Of a stretch of DNA of 64,000 nucleotides, positions 1 to 10,620 are shown one piece after another. The position numbers were made by a program, and so were the translations under genes. The stretch is from an uncultured Prochlorococcus sp. (lineage in GTDB: Bacteria > Cyanobacteriota > Cyanobacteriia > PCC-6307 > Cyanobiaceae), in contig CACNMX010000001.1 of NCBI GenBank assembly GCA_902621675.1, forward strand, positions 58,439-122,438, in the 5' to 3' direction. Below the pieces are notes generated by a model. It had not been told where the DNA came from. It saw nothing but the letters and a program-made list of their open reading frames with translations, and did not search any database. Each line of letters begins with the position of its first letter. The stretch's first letter is position 1.

Positions 1-131
1 TCTATAGTTTCGTTAATTAAAAAGTTTACTTTTTGTTTGTTTGAACTATTTTGAATACCAATAAATAAAAGAACAAATAAACAAGAATTGAAAATCGATG
101 AGAAGAATAATTTCTTAATAAAAAAGCTCAT
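1..131 (-). CDS. Partial small membrane protein, LapA/DUF1049-like (N-terminus only)
   Basis: An open frame begins at an ATG at 131 on the minus strand and runs off the left edge after 43 codons. The N-terminus is basic (MSFFIKK), followed by one hydrophobic segment of about 17 residues and then IQNSS...VNFLINETI. A membrane helix followed by a Q-N-s...V.f.l pattern resembles the start of LapA-domain (DUF1049) proteins, but the diagnostic second helix lies outside the window. It sits just downstream of rsmI on the same strand, so it may be cotranscribed. The family assignment is an inference; the open frame is seen directly. Confidence 0.4.
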   Translation of the reverse strand, partial: MSFFIKKLFFSSIFNSCLFVLLFIGIQNSSNKQKVNFLINETI

Positions 132-156
132 ATTAATTAATACCTTATCTTGAATT

Positions 157-1017
157 TTAAATCATATTGTAAATTTCGCTTTTTTTTAATCCATTTTTCT
201 TCGCTAGGTATTTAGATGCTGCCGATAAGCTTAATCCTGCATTTATTAAATCATTGAGATCCTTTTTGATAATTGATTTATCAGGGTTTAAATCTCTTTT
301 TTTTATACCTTTTATAACAACTGTTATTTCACCGATGATGTCTTTATCTCTGAAAAAATCTATAACGTTATTGAGATTATTACCAACATGTTCTTCAAAT
401 TTTTTTGTTAATTCTCTAGCTACCATGATTTCTCTATCTCCTCCACAGAATTCGAGTAATTCATTAAGTAATTTCCTTAGTCGTTTGGGCGACTCATAAA
501 TTATAGTTGTTTTTTCATTTTTACTAATCTCCAAAAGAATTTTTTCTCTATCAATTTTCTTTTTAGGAAGAAAGCCTTCAAATACAAAACTAGAGGAGGG
601 AAGACCACTTGTGACAAGAGCTGTTATTGCAGCGCATGCTCCAGGAACGCAAATCATATCAATCCCTTCAAGTTTTGCGCTCCTAGCTATATCTTCCCCG
701 GGATCGCAGATGCCTGGCATGCCTGCATCACTTACAATGGCAATTGATTTCCCTTCTTTGAGATCTTTTACTATTTTTGGAATTTTTATTAAAGAATTAT
801 GTTTATTAAAACTTATAAGTTTATTTGTAATATTGAACTTGTTCATTATTTTTTTTGTTTGTCTTGTATCTTCACAAGCAACTAAAGAAACATTTTTAAG
901 AATATTTAATGCTCTTTGGGAAATGTCATTTAAATTTCCAATTGGGGTACCAACTATATATAAAACTCCATTTTCAGGTTCTTCTTTTCTATGGGATAAT
1001 GAGAAATTATTATTCAT
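157..1017 (-). CDS. rsmI: 16S rRNA (cytidine-1402-2'-O)-methyltransferase RsmI
   Basis: SAM-dependent methyltransferase that 2'-O-methylates C1402 in the decoding centre of 16S rRNA. The 286 residues match the family length. The tetrapyrrole-methylase fold signatures are present: VGTPIGNLNDIS near residues 22-33, ACEDTR near 47-52, and SDAGMPGICDPG at about 96-107, followed by VPGACAAITAL. The start lies three bases from the divergent cysQ start at 1021, so the promoters of the two genes must overlap the other gene's 5' end. Nothing appears truncated. Assignment is from motif recognition. Confidence 0.95.
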   Translation of the reverse strand: MNNNFSLSHRKEEPENGVLYIVGTPIGNLNDISQRALNILKNVSLVACEDTRQTKKIMNKFNITNKLISFNKHNSLIKIPKIVKDLKEGKSIAIVSDAGMPGICDPGEDIARSAKLEGIDMICVPGACAAITALVTSGLPSSSFVFEGFLPKKKIDREKILLEISKNEKTTIIYESPKRLRKLLNELLEFCGGDREIMVARELTKKFEEHVGNNLNNVIDFFRDKDIIGEITVVIKGIKKRDLNPDKSIIKKDLNDLINAGLSLSAASKYLAKKNGLKKSEIYNMI

Positions 1018-1020
1018 TTA

Positions 1021-1920
1021 ATGATTAAATTACCTTCTGGTGTAGATATTAATTATCTTATCGATGATATAAGAATTTTCAGCTGGCAAGCAGCAGATAT
1101 TCTGCTTTATTACTCAAAATTGTTAGAAAATTCAGATGATAAAAGAAATATACTTAAAAATAATAATGTAGACGATCCGGTTACTTTGGCTGATTTAAAA
1201 GTTAATGAATTAATTATTAAAAAAATAAATGAAAAATATAAAAATATTAACTGGGATATTTTGAGCGAAGAAAATGCTAAGACTTCAAAAACCTTTATAA
1301 CTAAGAATGATTGGGTATGGATTCTTGATCCTCTTGATGGAACAAAAGATTTTATCCAGGGTACAGGTAACTATGCAATGCATTTGGCATTAAACTTTAA
1401 ACAAAAACCTTATATTGGGTTTGTTTTGATTCCAGATAAAAATCAATTATGGATTACGGATGGAAAAAAAACATGGTGCGAAAAAAGAGATGGATCAAAA
1501 TATGAACCAATTCTCTTGAATAATAAAAATCTTCATGAAATGACTTTAGTAACAAGCAAAAATCATGGTAATGAGACTTTGAGAAAGTTAATTCAGAAAA
1601 TCAATTTTTGCAAAGTACATATAATGGGCAGTATTGGATGCAAAATAGCATCTATAGTGCAAGGAGAAAGTGATATTTATATCTGTCTTAGTATGCCAGG
1701 TAAGAGTTCACCAAAAGATTGGGATTTTGCTGCGCCAGAATCTATTCTGAAAGCAGCTGGTGGGGCAATTACAAATTTAGATAATCAAGAACTATCCTAC
1801 GGTAAAGATAGTTTTGAGCAAGGTGGGATCATAGTTGCTACAAATGATAAAAAAACACATGGAAGTATTTGCAGCGAAATAAAGAAAATTATTGAGAAGT
1901 ATGGGATCTATCCTTTTTAA
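1021..1920 (+). CDS. cysQ: 3'(2'),5'-bisphosphate nucleotidase CysQ
   Basis: Inositol-monophosphatase-superfamily enzyme that hydrolyses 3'-phosphoadenosine 5'-phosphate (PAP), the by-product of sulfate assimilation and phosphopantetheine transfer. Metal-binding motifs are visible: SEEN near residue 82, DPLDGTKDF at about 103-111, and the C-terminal WDFAAPE followed by AAGGAITN. At 299 residues the length is normal. It is divergent from rsmI and convergent with pnp, whose stop is only three bases beyond this gene's stop. PAP phosphatase is favoured over plain inositol monophosphatase by similarity to cyanobacterial CysQ; substrate preference cannot be read from sequence. Confidence 0.88.
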   Translation: MIKLPSGVDINYLIDDIRIFSWQAADILLYYSKLLENSDDKRNILKNNNVDDPVTLADLKVNELIIKKINEKYKNINWDILSEENAKTSKTFITKNDWVWILDPLDGTKDFIQGTGNYAMHLALNFKQKPYIGFVLIPDKNQLWITDGKKTWCEKRDGSKYEPILLNNKNLHEMTLVTSKNHGNETLRKLIQKINFCKVHIMGSIGCKIASIVQGESDIYICLSMPGKSSPKDWDFAAPESILKAAGGAITNLDNQELSYGKDSFEQGGIIVATNDKKTHGSICSEIKKIIEKYGIYPF

Positions 1921-1923
1921 GTT

Positions 1924-4089
1924 TTAATTAAGAGGTGCAACTGGAGTAGGCGTTGGTTCTGGATAAGACATTCCATTATTTTGACCTACTCCTCTCAAAG
2001 TAAGATTAATTCTCCCTCTACTATCAATCTCTCTAACCCTTACGGTTACTTCATCCCCCTGCCTTACTACATCTTCGACTCTTTCAACTCTTGCTTCAGA
2101 TAATTGAGAAATGTGAACCATCCCCTCTTTGCCAGGCAATATTTCTACGAAAGCACCTATGGGTATTATTCTGGTTACAACACCAGAGAAGATTTCACCT
2201 TCATGAACCTTGCGTGTTAATCCCTCGATTATCTTTTGAGCTTCTTCAGCTGCAGCTCCGTCATGAGATGCAATAGTAACAATGCCTCCATCCTCTATAT
2301 CTATTTTTGTATTGGTCCTCTCAGTAATTCCTTTGATAGTTCTTCCACCAGGGCCAATAACGGTTCCTATAAGCTCAGGATCAATTCTAAAGCTTAAAAG
2401 TCTTGGAGCGTGCGGAGAGAGGGATTCTTGAGGTTTATCAATTGCCGCTTGCATTTTTTCTAAGATATGTAATCTTGCAGGCCGAGCTTTTTTAATTGCA
2501 TCAGAAATAATAGAGACTGGTAAACCTGTAATTTTCATATCCATCTGTAAGGCAGTAATTCCTTTATCAGTACCAGCAACTTTGAAATCCATGTCTCCAA
2601 GAAAGTCTTCAATTCCTTGAATATCTGTAAGAATTCGAACTTCTTTGCCTTCTTTGATTAATCCCATAGCAGTACCACTTACAGGTGCTTTTAGGGGGAC
2701 TCCTGCATCTAATAATGAAAGCGTGCTTCCACATACTGAACCCATTGAAGTTGATCCGTTAGAACTTAAAACTTCACTTACTACTCTTAATACATAGGGA
2801 AATGTTTCTTTCCCAGGCAGCACGGGTATTATTGCTCTTTCAGCTAATGCTCCATGGCCAATTTCTCTTCTGCCTGGAGTTCTCATTGGTCTTGTTTCTC
2901 CCACTGAATAAGGAGGGAAATTATAGTGATGCAAATATGTTTTTTCAGTACTTGGATTTAAATCATCCATCTCTTGAGCATCGCTTGGTGTACCAAGAGT
3001 AGTAGTGGATAAGACTTGAGTAAGACCTCTTTGAAAAAGTGCAGACCCATGGACTCTTTTTGGAAGAATTCCTGCAGAGGCTGATATTTTTCTAACTTCA
3101 TCGAGATCCCTTCCATCAACTCTTTTCCCATCATTTATGATTTGCGACCTCATTAATTTTTTTGTTAATTTTTTAAAGTCGGAATCAATTAATTTTTCAT
3201 TTTCTGAGGTTAGAACTTTTACTTGATTATCATCTTTAAGTGAATCAATTTTGCTTTGAGTTTCAGTTTTAATTTTTTCGAGTTCAAGATCTCTCTCTTC
3301 CTTTGAGAGGTCAAATTTCTTTAAAACTAACTCAATAGGTTTTGTGCAATTTTTCTCTAAATAAGAGGGCAATGTTTTATCTTCTTCTAGGTCAGATGGC
3401 TTAATCTGTTTTATTCCTAAATCTTTTAGTAAATCTTCTTGCGATTTAATAAGTTCAGTAACAGCCTCATATCCGAAATCTATAGCTTCTATTGTATCTT
3501 GCTCTGATAATTGATTTGCACCTGCTTCAATCATGACGATACCGTCTGGTGATCCTGCGACAACAATATCTAAATCTCCTTTCTCAATCTCTCTATAGCT
3601 AGGATTTAAGATGAAATCATCACCTATGAGCCCAACTCTTACAGCAGCCATTGGGCCATAAAATGGAATCTCTCCAACTAAAGTTGCTATTGATGCCCCT
3701 GTAACAGCCAAAACGTCTGCTGGAACCCTTTCATCTAAAGAAAGGCATGATGCGACTATTTGAATCTCATCCCTCATCCATGTAGGGAAAAGCGGCCTCA
3801 TTGGCCTATCAATTAATCTTGCAATTAAAGTTGCTCTTTCTGGTGGGCGACCTTCTCTCCTCATAAAACCACCAGGAATTCTCCCTGCAGCATAAAGTTT
3901 TTCTTCATAGTCGCATATCAGAGGTAGAAAGTCTGATGGTTCTTTTTTGGCAGTTTTTGTTGCTGTAACTAATAGTGAGGTATCACCACACTCAATCATT
4001 ACTGATCCACTTGCTTGAGGAGCATATAGTCCTGTAGTTAGTCGTATCTCTCGTCCGTCAAACGTGATCGACTTATTTTGTCCTTCCAC
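1924..4089 (-). CDS. pnp: Polyribonucleotide nucleotidyltransferase (PNPase)
   Basis: Phosphorolytic 3'-5' exoribonuclease and RNA-tailing enzyme, trimeric in the cytoplasm. The 721 residues contain two RNase PH-like halves. The first has [10 protein letters not shown] and RPLFP; the second has [11 protein letters not shown] and the active-site stretch SMGSVCG. A KH domain lies at about 564-630 with [10 protein letters not shown], and an S1 domain at about 633-701 with [20 protein letters not shown] short proline-rich tail (PEPTPTP) closes the protein. About 170 bp without a gene separate it from rpsN upstream. Confidence 0.97.
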   Translation of the reverse strand: MEGQNKSITFDGREIRLTTGLYAPQASGSVMIECGDTSLLVTATKTAKKEPSDFLPLICDYEEKLYAAGRIPGGFMRREGRPPERATLIARLIDRPMRPLFPTWMRDEIQIVASCLSLDERVPADVLAVTGASIATLVGEIPFYGPMAAVRVGLIGDDFILNPSYREIEKGDLDIVVAGSPDGIVMIEAGANQLSEQDTIEAIDFGYEAVTELIKSQEDLLKDLGIKQIKPSDLEEDKTLPSYLEKNCTKPIELVLKKFDLSKEERDLELEKIKTETQSKIDSLKDDNQVKVLTSENEKLIDSDFKKLTKKLMRSQIINDGKRVDGRDLDEVRKISASAGILPKRVHGSALFQRGLTQVLSTTTLGTPSDAQEMDDLNPSTEKTYLHHYNFPPYSVGETRPMRTPGRREIGHGALAERAIIPVLPGKETFPYVLRVVSEVLSSNGSTSMGSVCGSTLSLLDAGVPLKAPVSGTAMGLIKEGKEVRILTDIQGIEDFLGDMDFKVAGTDKGITALQMDMKITGLPVSIISDAIKKARPARLHILEKMQAAIDKPQESLSPHAPRLLSFRIDPELIGTVIGPGGRTIKGITERTNTKIDIEDGGIVTIASHDGAAAEEAQKIIEGLTRKVHEGEIFSGVVTRIIPIGAFVEILPGKEGMVHISQLSEARVERVEDVVRQGDEVTVRVREIDSRGRINLTLRGVGQNNGMSYPEPTPTPVAPLN

Positions 4090-4259
4090 TTTTTAAATTA
4101 TAAATCTATACATAATTTATTCTTACATTTAATAGGGACATATTGAGTAAATTATTTAGATAAGCTATAAAAATTTTTAAAAATGTCCTAAAAATGAGTT
4201 TAATTTCTAATATTTATATTTTTTCTTGAGAAATATAGTACTTAAGTTAAAAACTTATA

Positions 4260-4562
4260 CTACCAACTTGATTTAACTACTCCAGGAAGTTCACCGTTAT
4301 GAGCTCTTTGTCTTAACTGATTCCTGCAAAGACCAAAATCTCTATATACTCCTCTAGGTTTACCAGTTGCCCAACACCTATTTCTTACTCTATTTGGTGC
4401 AGAGTTCCTTGGTAGACCTTGAATCTTTCTATGAATTTCTAACCTTTCCATTGGATCTTTCGCGGCATTGAATTCATCTAATAATGATTTCCTTTTTGCA
4501 GCATATTTCTTCACAAGTTTTTTGCGTTTAACTTCTCTCGCAATCATTGACTTTTTCGCCAT
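4260..4562 (-). CDS. rpsN: 30S ribosomal protein S14
   Basis: Small-subunit ribosomal protein S14 in the 100-residue, zinc-free (C-) form typical of cyanobacteria and chloroplasts. The N-terminus [10 protein letters not shown] and the conserved C-terminal region [18 protein letters not shown] with LPGVVKSSW are intact. It stands apart from the main ribosomal operons, between rseP and pnp on the same strand. Single gene with gaps on both sides, so it probably has its own promoter. Confidence 0.97.
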   Translation of the reverse strand: MAKKSMIAREVKRKKLVKKYAAKRKSLLDEFNAAKDPMERLEIHRKIQGLPRNSAPNRVRNRCWATGKPRGVYRDFGLCRNQLRQRAHNGELPGVVKSSW

Positions 4563-4626
4563 TTAGTCAGAATATTTAAAACTATTAATCATATTAACAG
4601 CTTGGAGAACAGTTTTTAAAATTTAT

Positions 4627-5706
4627 TTATTGGTTTAATAATCTTTGTACGATTAATAGTTGACTAGTATCTCTGATAATAAGCAAAACGCTTAGCCCAA
4701 CTAAAAGAAAAAAACTGGACTGAGTAACAACCATTTGTACCTTGACTGGAACAGGTTTCCCCCTAAAGCCTTCAATTAAAGTGAAAACAAGTTGTCCTCC
4801 ATCTAACAATGGTAAAGGTAATGAATTAAGAACTGCTAAGTTAATAGAAATTAAAGCCGCAAATAATAATATTCCTGTCCCACCTTGTTGAGATAGTTGT
4901 GCACCGATTTCAACGATTTTTACCGGCCCACTTAATTGTTGAGCAGTTGAGGAGAAATTTGTTATTAAACCTTTATAACCTTGAATTGTTTTTACTAAAA
5001 GTGATGAAAATTCATTATTAGTGTATTTAAAAAGTTCGAAAACGTTTTTTGTCTTTTTGGTTTCTTTCCTTATATTCGGTTGCAATTGAGCACCTATTGT
5101 TCCTTTCCCCTCAATATTTTTTGGTACCAAAGTTAATTCTTTAAAACTCCCATCCCTTTCAATTTTTATTGAAATTGGTTCGTCTGATGAATTTTGAATT
5201 TCTTTTACTAAAGTTGAAACGGCTTGATCCCCAACTCCTAAAGTACTATTTTCGATTTCTAATATTTTATCCCCTGGTTCTAAACCAGCAAGAGAGGCTG
5301 CCTTCTCAGGTTGAGTAGCTAAAACTAAAATGCCTGGTTCTGGATCAAAAGGAATACCAACAGTAGTTACATTTATAATCAAGATTAAGTAAGCAAGTAT
5401 CAAGTTGGCAAATACTCCAGCGGAAATTACAATAACCCTTTGAATTATTGGCCTATTTTTTAAAAGATTTGGATCTTTAGGGTCAATATTATTTAGCTCT
5501 TCATCAGGGAAGGATACAAAGCCTCCGAGAGGAAAAGCTCTGAATGAATAAGTAATATCTCTAAATTTTTTTTGAATAATTGAGGGCCCAAAGCCAATTG
5601 AAAATCCATCAACGTAAATACCTTGTAAAATGGCCGCAAGAAAATGCCCCATCTCATGAAAAAATATGAGGAATCCAAGTACTGTTATTGAGGTTAAAAC
5701 ATTCAT
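4627..5706 (-). CDS. rseP: RIP-type zinc metalloprotease RseP (site-2 protease)
   Basis: Intramembrane metalloprotease that cleaves transmembrane anti-sigma factors or signal-peptide remnants. The zinc motif HEMGH lies at about 17-21 in the first membrane helix. A PDZ domain occupies about 125-200 (QPEKAASLAGLEPGDKI), and the second catalytic motif LPLPLLDGG is at about 296-304. At 359 residues it has one PDZ domain where E. coli RseP has two, which is usual in cyanobacteria. It lies nine bases downstream of serS and is probably cotranscribed with it. The substrate is unknown from sequence. Confidence 0.92.
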   Translation of the reverse strand: MNVLTSITVLGFLIFFHEMGHFLAAILQGIYVDGFSIGFGPSIIQKKFRDITYSFRAFPLGGFVSFPDEELNNIDPKDPNLLKNRPIIQRVIVISAGVFANLILAYLILIINVTTVGIPFDPEPGILVLATQPEKAASLAGLEPGDKILEIENSTLGVGDQAVSTLVKEIQNSSDEPISIKIERDGSFKELTLVPKNIEGKGTIGAQLQPNIRKETKKTKNVFELFKYTNNEFSSLLVKTIQGYKGLITNFSSTAQQLSGPVKIVEIGAQLSQQGGTGILLFAALISINLAVLNSLPLPLLDGGQLVFTLIEGFRGKPVPVKVQMVVTQSSFFLLVGLSVLLIIRDTSQLLIVQRLLNQ

Positions 5707-5715
5707 TTTTTTATA

Positions 5716-6993
5716 TTAAGCAGTTTTTAAAATATTTGATCCAAAATATGGAACCAAAACATCTGGAATCTTAACGCTACCATCAGTTTGTTGGCCATTC
5801 TCAAGAATCGCTGCCATTGTTCTTCCAATAGCAAGACCACTGCCATTTAAGGTATGTATGTATGTATTTTTTTTATCAATTTTTGATCTTATTGATGATC
5901 TACGTGCTTGAAAATCAAGGCAATTACTGCAACTTGAAATTTCTCTATAACATTTACTGCTGGGGAGCCAAACTTCAAGATCAAAAGTTCTACTAGAGGA
6001 AAAGCCCAAGTCTCCAGTACAAATATCTACTAATCTGTAGGGTAAGTTGAGCTTTTGTAAAATGCTTTCTGCATCAGAAGTAATCTTTTTATGAGCTTCT
6101 AAAGATTTACTTGGATCACAAAACCAATAGAGTTCAACCTTATTAAATTGATGAAGTCTTATTAAACCTTTAGTATCCCTTCCATAACTTCCAGCTTCTC
6201 TCCTGAAACATGGACTATATGCAACATATTTAATAGGTAACTGCTTGGGATCAATAAGCTCGTTTCTATGAAAAGAAGTTAGTGGAACTTCAGCTGTTGG
6301 AGAAAGCCATAAATCGTCATTGGAACACTTAAAACTTTCATTTGAAAATTTAGGTAATTGACCAGATCCGGTAAGACTTTCTGAATTTACTAAAGCTGGC
6401 GGCATTAACTCCAAGTAACCATTTTTAGTATGCATATCGAGCATAAAATTAATTAATGCCCTCTCTAATCTGGCACCATTGCCTATAAGAGTGATAAAAC
6501 GACTTTTTGATATTTTTGTTGATTTTACAGAGTCAAAAATTTTAAGACTTTCTCCTATTTCCCAGTGTGATTTTATATTGTCTTTTATTAAAGGATCCCC
6601 CCAAGTTTTTATTTGTAAATTATCACTTTCATCTTTCCCAATAGGCGCGTCTTTGCTAGGAAAATTTGGCAAATTATAAATTTTATCATCTACTTCTTTG
6701 TCTAATATTTTTTGTTTCTCTTCGAGTTCAGAAATTTTAATTCTGTATTCGTTTCCCTTTTTCTTTAAATCATTTAATTCTTGTGAATTATTATTTTGAG
6801 ATTTTCCAATGACTTGACCGATTAATTTGCTTAATTTTTTACTCTCAGATTGGAGACTGGAAATTTCTATATCAATTTCTTTTTTCTTTACGGTTAATTC
6901 GTGTATATGAGATATGTTGTAAACTTTTCCCCTTAAGGATAAATTCTCTTCAACAGATGTTGGGTTTTCTCTTATTAATTTTTGGTCTAACAC
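5716..6993 (-). CDS. serS: Seryl-tRNA synthetase
   Basis: Class II aminoacyl-tRNA synthetase charging tRNA-Ser. The N-terminal antiparallel coiled coil spans roughly residues 25-100 and is rich in K/E. Motif 2 reads [19 protein letters not shown], and motif 3 is [15 protein letters not shown] near the C-terminus. I chose the GTG at 6993 ([11 protein letters not shown]) because SerS proteins start at this LDxKLIRENP sequence. The frame is open to an ATG at 7032, but that extension is lysine/isoleucine-rich and unlike the family. This gives 425 residues. A cognate tRNA-Ser(CGA) lies elsewhere in the window at 28608. Confidence 0.95.
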   Translation of the reverse strand: MLDQKLIRENPTSVEENLSLRGKVYNISHIHELTVKKKEIDIEISSLQSESKKLSKLIGQVIGKSQNNNSQELNDLKKKGNEYRIKISELEEKQKILDKEVDDKIYNLPNFPSKDAPIGKDESDNLQIKTWGDPLIKDNIKSHWEIGESLKIFDSVKSTKISKSRFITLIGNGARLERALINFMLDMHTKNGYLELMPPALVNSESLTGSGQLPKFSNESFKCSNDDLWLSPTAEVPLTSFHRNELIDPKQLPIKYVAYSPCFRREAGSYGRDTKGLIRLHQFNKVELYWFCDPSKSLEAHKKITSDAESILQKLNLPYRLVDICTGDLGFSSSRTFDLEVWLPSSKCYREISSCSNCLDFQARRSSIRSKIDKKNTYIHTLNGSGLAIGRTMAAILENGQQTDGSVKIPDVLVPYFGSNILKTA

Positions 6994-7114
6994 TCTTTTT
7001 TTTTTTATATTAATTAAGATAATTAATTTCAATTCATTATTTGGGTTTTTTGATTAAAAATTAACTAAATTAATGATTCCTGACTTATGAAATATTTTAA
7101 AAATTAAATTTTAT

Positions 7115-8581
7115 TCACGATGCAGAGCGAGCCCGTCCTGCAGATGACCATTCTTTTAGGAAGTCAATTTGTTCTTTAGCAGTTCTTGATAACGGAACTA
7201 ATTCAGAAACTGCCTTTATTAAATCTTTCTCCATAAGTTCTCTATTTTCAGAGAATGAAATATGCATACCCTCTATTACTGCTTGTTCAAGTTCTGCCCC
7301 TGAGAATCCATCTGTTCTATCGATGATAGTAGATAGAGGAAAACTGTAACTTGGTCTTCTTTTTTTTAGGTGCAAATCCAGAATACTTAATCTTTCTTCG
7401 GAATTTGGCAAATCAAGAAAAAATATCTCATCGAACCTACCTTTCCTTAATAATTCAGCTGGAAGCTTATCTATAGCATTAGCGGTAGCAATGACAAATA
7501 CGGCAGATTCTTTTTCAGCCATCCAAGTTAGCAAACTTGCCAAAACCCTCTGACTTGTTCCTCCATCGCTTCTGGCATCGCCTCCAAAGCCCTTGTCTAT
7601 TTCATCGATCCACAGGATACACGGAGACATGGCCTCAGCTCTTGAAATTGTCTCTCTAGTTCTTGCTTCGCTTGAACCAACGAGGCTAGAAAATAGTCTC
7701 CCAACATCTAACCTGAGTAACGGCATTGACCAACTCTTAGAAATTGATTTTGCCGTAAGCGATTTTCCTGTTCCTTGCGCTCCGACAAGTAAGACGCCTT
7801 TGGGAATAGGTAATCCATAATCTCTAGCTTCTTTAGAAAAGGCCCTGTATCTTTGATTAAGCCAAACTTTTAAAACATTCAAACCACCAATTTCATCTTG
7901 ACTTGATTTAGCCTCGAAAAATTCTAAAATTTCACTTCTTGCGATCACTTGTTTTTTCTCTTCAAGAATATCTTTAATATCTTCTTTACTTATTTTTCCT
8001 CTTTGAGCAAGGGCCTTTGCAGTGACTTGCTTTACTTTTATTTCGGTAAGTCCACTTGAGGCTATAGAAAGTTCGTTTAAGTCTCGTTCCTCAAGATTTG
8101 AATTGGTATTAATAGCAATTTTTTTTATAAGATTTTTCAATTCTTTTTGATCAGGTAAAGGTAGATCTACAATTGTCATTAATTCATCCAGCTCTTCTGA
8201 TGATGGAAATAAATGAGAACTAATAATTAAATTATGATTAGTTTTCTTAAGAGCTGAAGATAGTTCTTTAATTGTTCTATTGATAGATGGATCATCATAA
8301 AATTTGTGGAAATCTTTTAATAATAAAACTGTAGAGACTTCAGAACTTTGTTCTTTAAGCCAATTGAGCACCCCTAACGGATTATTAGAAAATTTACCTT
8401 CTTCATTTATTAATCCTTTTATACCGCTAACACAATCCCAGCAAATGAATCTTTTTATATTGAGTTTTTCACAAGATAAATTGAGAAGTTTTTCTAATCT
8501 TTCCTCTTCTTTAGTCCTGATCCATATTAATGAGGTTCTTGATTTTATTAGTAATTCTAAATTTCTACACCAAGAATTCAT
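7115..8581 (-). CDS. ycf46: AAA+ ATPase, Ycf46-like
   Basis: AAA+ ATPase resembling Ycf46, encoded in red-algal plastids and most cyanobacteria. Residues 1-200 form a degenerate N-terminal AAA-like domain. The active module has Walker A GAQGTGKS at about 267-274, Walker B CILWIDEID at about 321-329 and an arginine-finger region RKGRFDEIFFLDLP. The 488-residue length fits Ycf46. No membrane helix and no HEXXH protease motif are present, so it is not FtsH. Ycf46 has been linked to photosynthesis and CO2 use; its exact task is unresolved. It lies in the yidC-serS minus-strand block. Confidence 0.85.
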   Translation of the reverse strand: MNSWCRNLELLIKSRTSLIWIRTKEEERLEKLLNLSCEKLNIKRFICWDCVSGIKGLINEEGKFSNNPLGVLNWLKEQSSEVSTVLLLKDFHKFYDDPSINRTIKELSSALKKTNHNLIISSHLFPSSEELDELMTIVDLPLPDQKELKNLIKKIAINTNSNLEERDLNELSIASSGLTEIKVKQVTAKALAQRGKISKEDIKDILEEKKQVIARSEILEFFEAKSSQDEIGGLNVLKVWLNQRYRAFSKEARDYGLPIPKGVLLVGAQGTGKSLTAKSISKSWSMPLLRLDVGRLFSSLVGSSEARTRETISRAEAMSPCILWIDEIDKGFGGDARSDGGTSQRVLASLLTWMAEKESAVFVIATANAIDKLPAELLRKGRFDEIFFLDLPNSEERLSILDLHLKKRRPSYSFPLSTIIDRTDGFSGAELEQAVIEGMHISFSENRELMEKDLIKAVSELVPLSRTAKEQIDFLKEWSSAGRARSAS

Positions 8582-8596
8582 TATGTAAGATTCAGA

Positions 8597-9739
8597 CTAT
8601 TTTTTACTATTAGGTTCAAAGGGTAATCTTTTATCTGAGACAGTTGAAGCAGAAGTTGATATTACTTCATTTTTGGCTAATAATTGTTGATCCAAAATTT
8701 TCTGTAAATTCTCAGGAAGAGCTTCTTTATTAAGAAGAAAAGTCTGAAATGCTTGGAAAATATTTGCAACAACCATATAAAGCAAAACTCCAGCAGGTAG
8801 TGGGAAAAACAGAAACATTCCAGTAATCATTACTGGTGTAATTTTGTTTGCCGTTGATTGCTGTGGATTAGCAGGCATTCCCTGACTAGATAAAACTTGA
8901 GATAGAAGTAGGGTTAATCCAAAGGCACCTACTAATGCAGCAATATCCCAATTTATTGCCCCATCCACATAAAAACCAACTTGACCAAGAGCTTTAATAA
9001 ATAAAAACCCACTTTTGGCAGCTAGACCAGGGATTTTTGCCTCGATTGTTGCATCCCCCGGTTTAATTCCTGTAACAATACCGTCCTGGGAAACTTTAAG
9101 ATTTTCGGATCCTTTAGAAACCTTCCAAGTCGGGAGAAATTTTGATCCATTGTCGTATTTAGATAAAACTTCCGAGTAGCTATTACCATTTGTTGTTTGT
9201 AAATTTATTTTTATGGATTCTTCTGTTCCTAGTTTTGTTCCATTGGAGATTGTTGCTACTACAGGAAAATGTGATTTTTCTGTAATGAATATAGAGTGTC
9301 TCGGGGATTTATAAGGTTTTGGATCAATTGCGGCTACTTGATCCTGAGGAACTACCTTGAGATTAATGTTGTAGGGAACATCAGCAAATGGAGATCCCCT
9401 TAGGGTTGCAAACAATGCAAATAGAACAGGCATTTGTACAATCAATGGAAGGCAACCTGCGAGGGGACTGCCAAACTCATTCATTAATTTTCCAAGTTCT
9501 TCTTGCTGTTTTTTTGGATCACCTGAAAACTTAGATTTTATTTCCGCTTGCCTTTTTTGCATTACGGGTTGAGCAATTTTCATTCTTCTTGCGCTTCTAA
9601 TCGAACCAGCGCTAAGAGGGAAAAGTGCAATTCTAATTACGACTGTCAATGCAACAATCGCTAATCCATAGCTGGGAACTAAACCGTAGAAAAAATCTAG
9701 AATCGGGATAAGTAATTTTTCAGAAATGAACCCTATCAC
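8597..9739 (-). CDS. yidC: Membrane protein insertase YidC/Oxa1/Alb3
   Basis: Inserts membrane proteins, including thylakoid proteins, alone or with SecYEG. Recognisable Oxa1-fold parts are the first helix with [13 protein letters not shown] at about 30-42, the cytoplasmic [12 protein letters not shown] segment, and the second helix with [16 protein letters not shown]. The last helices lie at about 265-340. An insertion of roughly 140 residues sits between the second and third conserved helices, and residues 220-234 ([15 protein letters not shown]) match the core of bacterial Ig-like (BIG2) domains. Gene order rpmH-rnpA-PH gene-yidC is the classical arrangement. Confidence 0.93.
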   Translation of the reverse strand: MIGFISEKLLIPILDFFYGLVPSYGLAIVALTVVIRIALFPLSAGSIRSARRMKIAQPVMQKRQAEIKSKFSGDPKKQQEELGKLMNEFGSPLAGCLPLIVQMPVLFALFATLRGSPFADVPYNINLKVVPQDQVAAIDPKPYKSPRHSIFITEKSHFPVVATISNGTKLGTEESIKINLQTTNGNSYSEVLSKYDNGSKFLPTWKVSKGSENLKVSQDGIVTGIKPGDATIEAKIPGLAAKSGFLFIKALGQVGFYVDGAINWDIAALVGAFGLTLLLSQVLSSQGMPANPQQSTANKITPVMITGMFLFFPLPAGVLLYMVVANIFQAFQTFLLNKEALPENLQKILDQQLLAKNEVISTSASTVSDKRLPFEPNSKK

Positions 9740-9811
9740 GATATTAAAAAGAGTGTAATTTTATTAGACATTTTATTTTACAGGAAAATTAGGTTTTTGT
9801 AATTAATTAAT

Positions 9812-10225
9812 TTAGGATTTAGTAGCAAAGCCCTCTACCTCGTTGAGATTTGGAATTTGTGATTTTTTATTTATATTTTCTTCAATAAATTTTTGCTTTT
9901 CTCTGAATAAAGGTAATGATTTCATTTCAACCTTTGATCCGTCATTAAGGATAAGAACCATATCACCATATGAACCGAATCCCCTTGGAATTGATCTGAT
10001 TTCTTGGATTTTACTTAATGATACTTGTGTTTTGTTTTTACCAAACCATCCGCCATCAATTGTTATTCTTTTGTCTGTAATTTTATATCTCAACCACAAT
10101 GCTCTAACAATTGCGGCAAAGGTAAATGGTAATCCAAGAATAGTTATACCTGCAAGAAGATTTATTATTAAATCGCTTTTTGCTGGCCCACCTTCATAAT
10201 AGATTTCTTCATTCATGTTAATCAT
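9812..10225 (-). CDS. PH-domain (bPH2/YdbT-type) membrane protein
   Basis: Protein of 137 residues with two adjacent hydrophobic stretches at about 20-45, followed by a bacterial pleckstrin-homology-like domain. Key segments are YKITDKRITIDGGWFGKNKTQVSLSKI with the [RK]ITxxxG-type start and later SYGDMVLILNDGSK. Between rnpA and yidC this gene is conserved in cyanobacteria. Its start overlaps the rnpA stop by four bases (ATGA), which implies translational coupling. A second ATG three codons in is an alternative start. A role in membrane biogenesis is inferred only from neighbours. Confidence 0.8.
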   Translation of the reverse strand: MINMNEEIYYEGGPAKSDLIINLLAGITILGLPFTFAAIVRALWLRYKITDKRITIDGGWFGKNKTQVSLSKIQEIRSIPRGFGSYGDMVLILNDGSKVEMKSLPLFREKQKFIEENINKKSQIPNLNEVEGFATKS

Positions 10226-10608
10226 TTGATTAGATGAGATTTGAACATTAAGTTTTGAAATTCCTCCAAAAGTTTACTTTTATCATTGCAGAAATCTCCA
10301 ATTTTAAGGTTAACAAGTAACCAATATGGTTTGTGGTTATTTATTTTTTGAATGTTTTTTAATAGCCATTCCTGCAGGATTCTTCTCAATTTATTTCTTT
10401 CTACAGCTTTTTTTGAAACTTTTTTACTTATAGCAATTGCAACCCTAAAATTGTTTGAGGTATTTGTGAGTTTATGGGTTAAGAGGATATCTGGATTTGA
10501 TTTTGCAACTTTAAAAGTCATTAATTTTCCGTGATATATTTTCGAATTTTTATGAATATAATTAAAAGTCCTATGACCTTTTAAACGCATATCCTTAGGT
10601 AAGGCCAT
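10222..10608 (-). CDS. rnpA: Ribonuclease P protein component
   Basis: Protein subunit of RNase P, which matures the 5' ends of tRNAs together with the RnpB RNA. The signature RNR-type motif is present as AVERNKLRRILQEW at about 68-81, with an N-terminal LKGHRTFNYIH. At 128 residues it is of normal size. It lies 12 bp downstream of rpmH and overlaps the PH-domain gene by four bases. Confidence 0.93.
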   Translation of the reverse strand: MALPKDMRLKGHRTFNYIHKNSKIYHGKLMTFKVAKSNPDILLTHKLTNTSNNFRVAIAISKKVSKKAVERNKLRRILQEWLLKNIQKINNHKPYWLLVNLKIGDFCNDKSKLLEEFQNLMFKSHLIK

Positions 10609-10620
10609 TTAAATTTGAAG

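Noticed and set aside
6993..7032. serS start at ATG 7032
   Set aside because: The extension ([12 protein letters not shown]) is absent from SerS proteins, which start at LDxKLIRENP.
8304..8588. 94-codon plus-strand frame inside ycf46
   Set aside because: It is antisense to a well-supported AAA+ gene and has no recognisable features.
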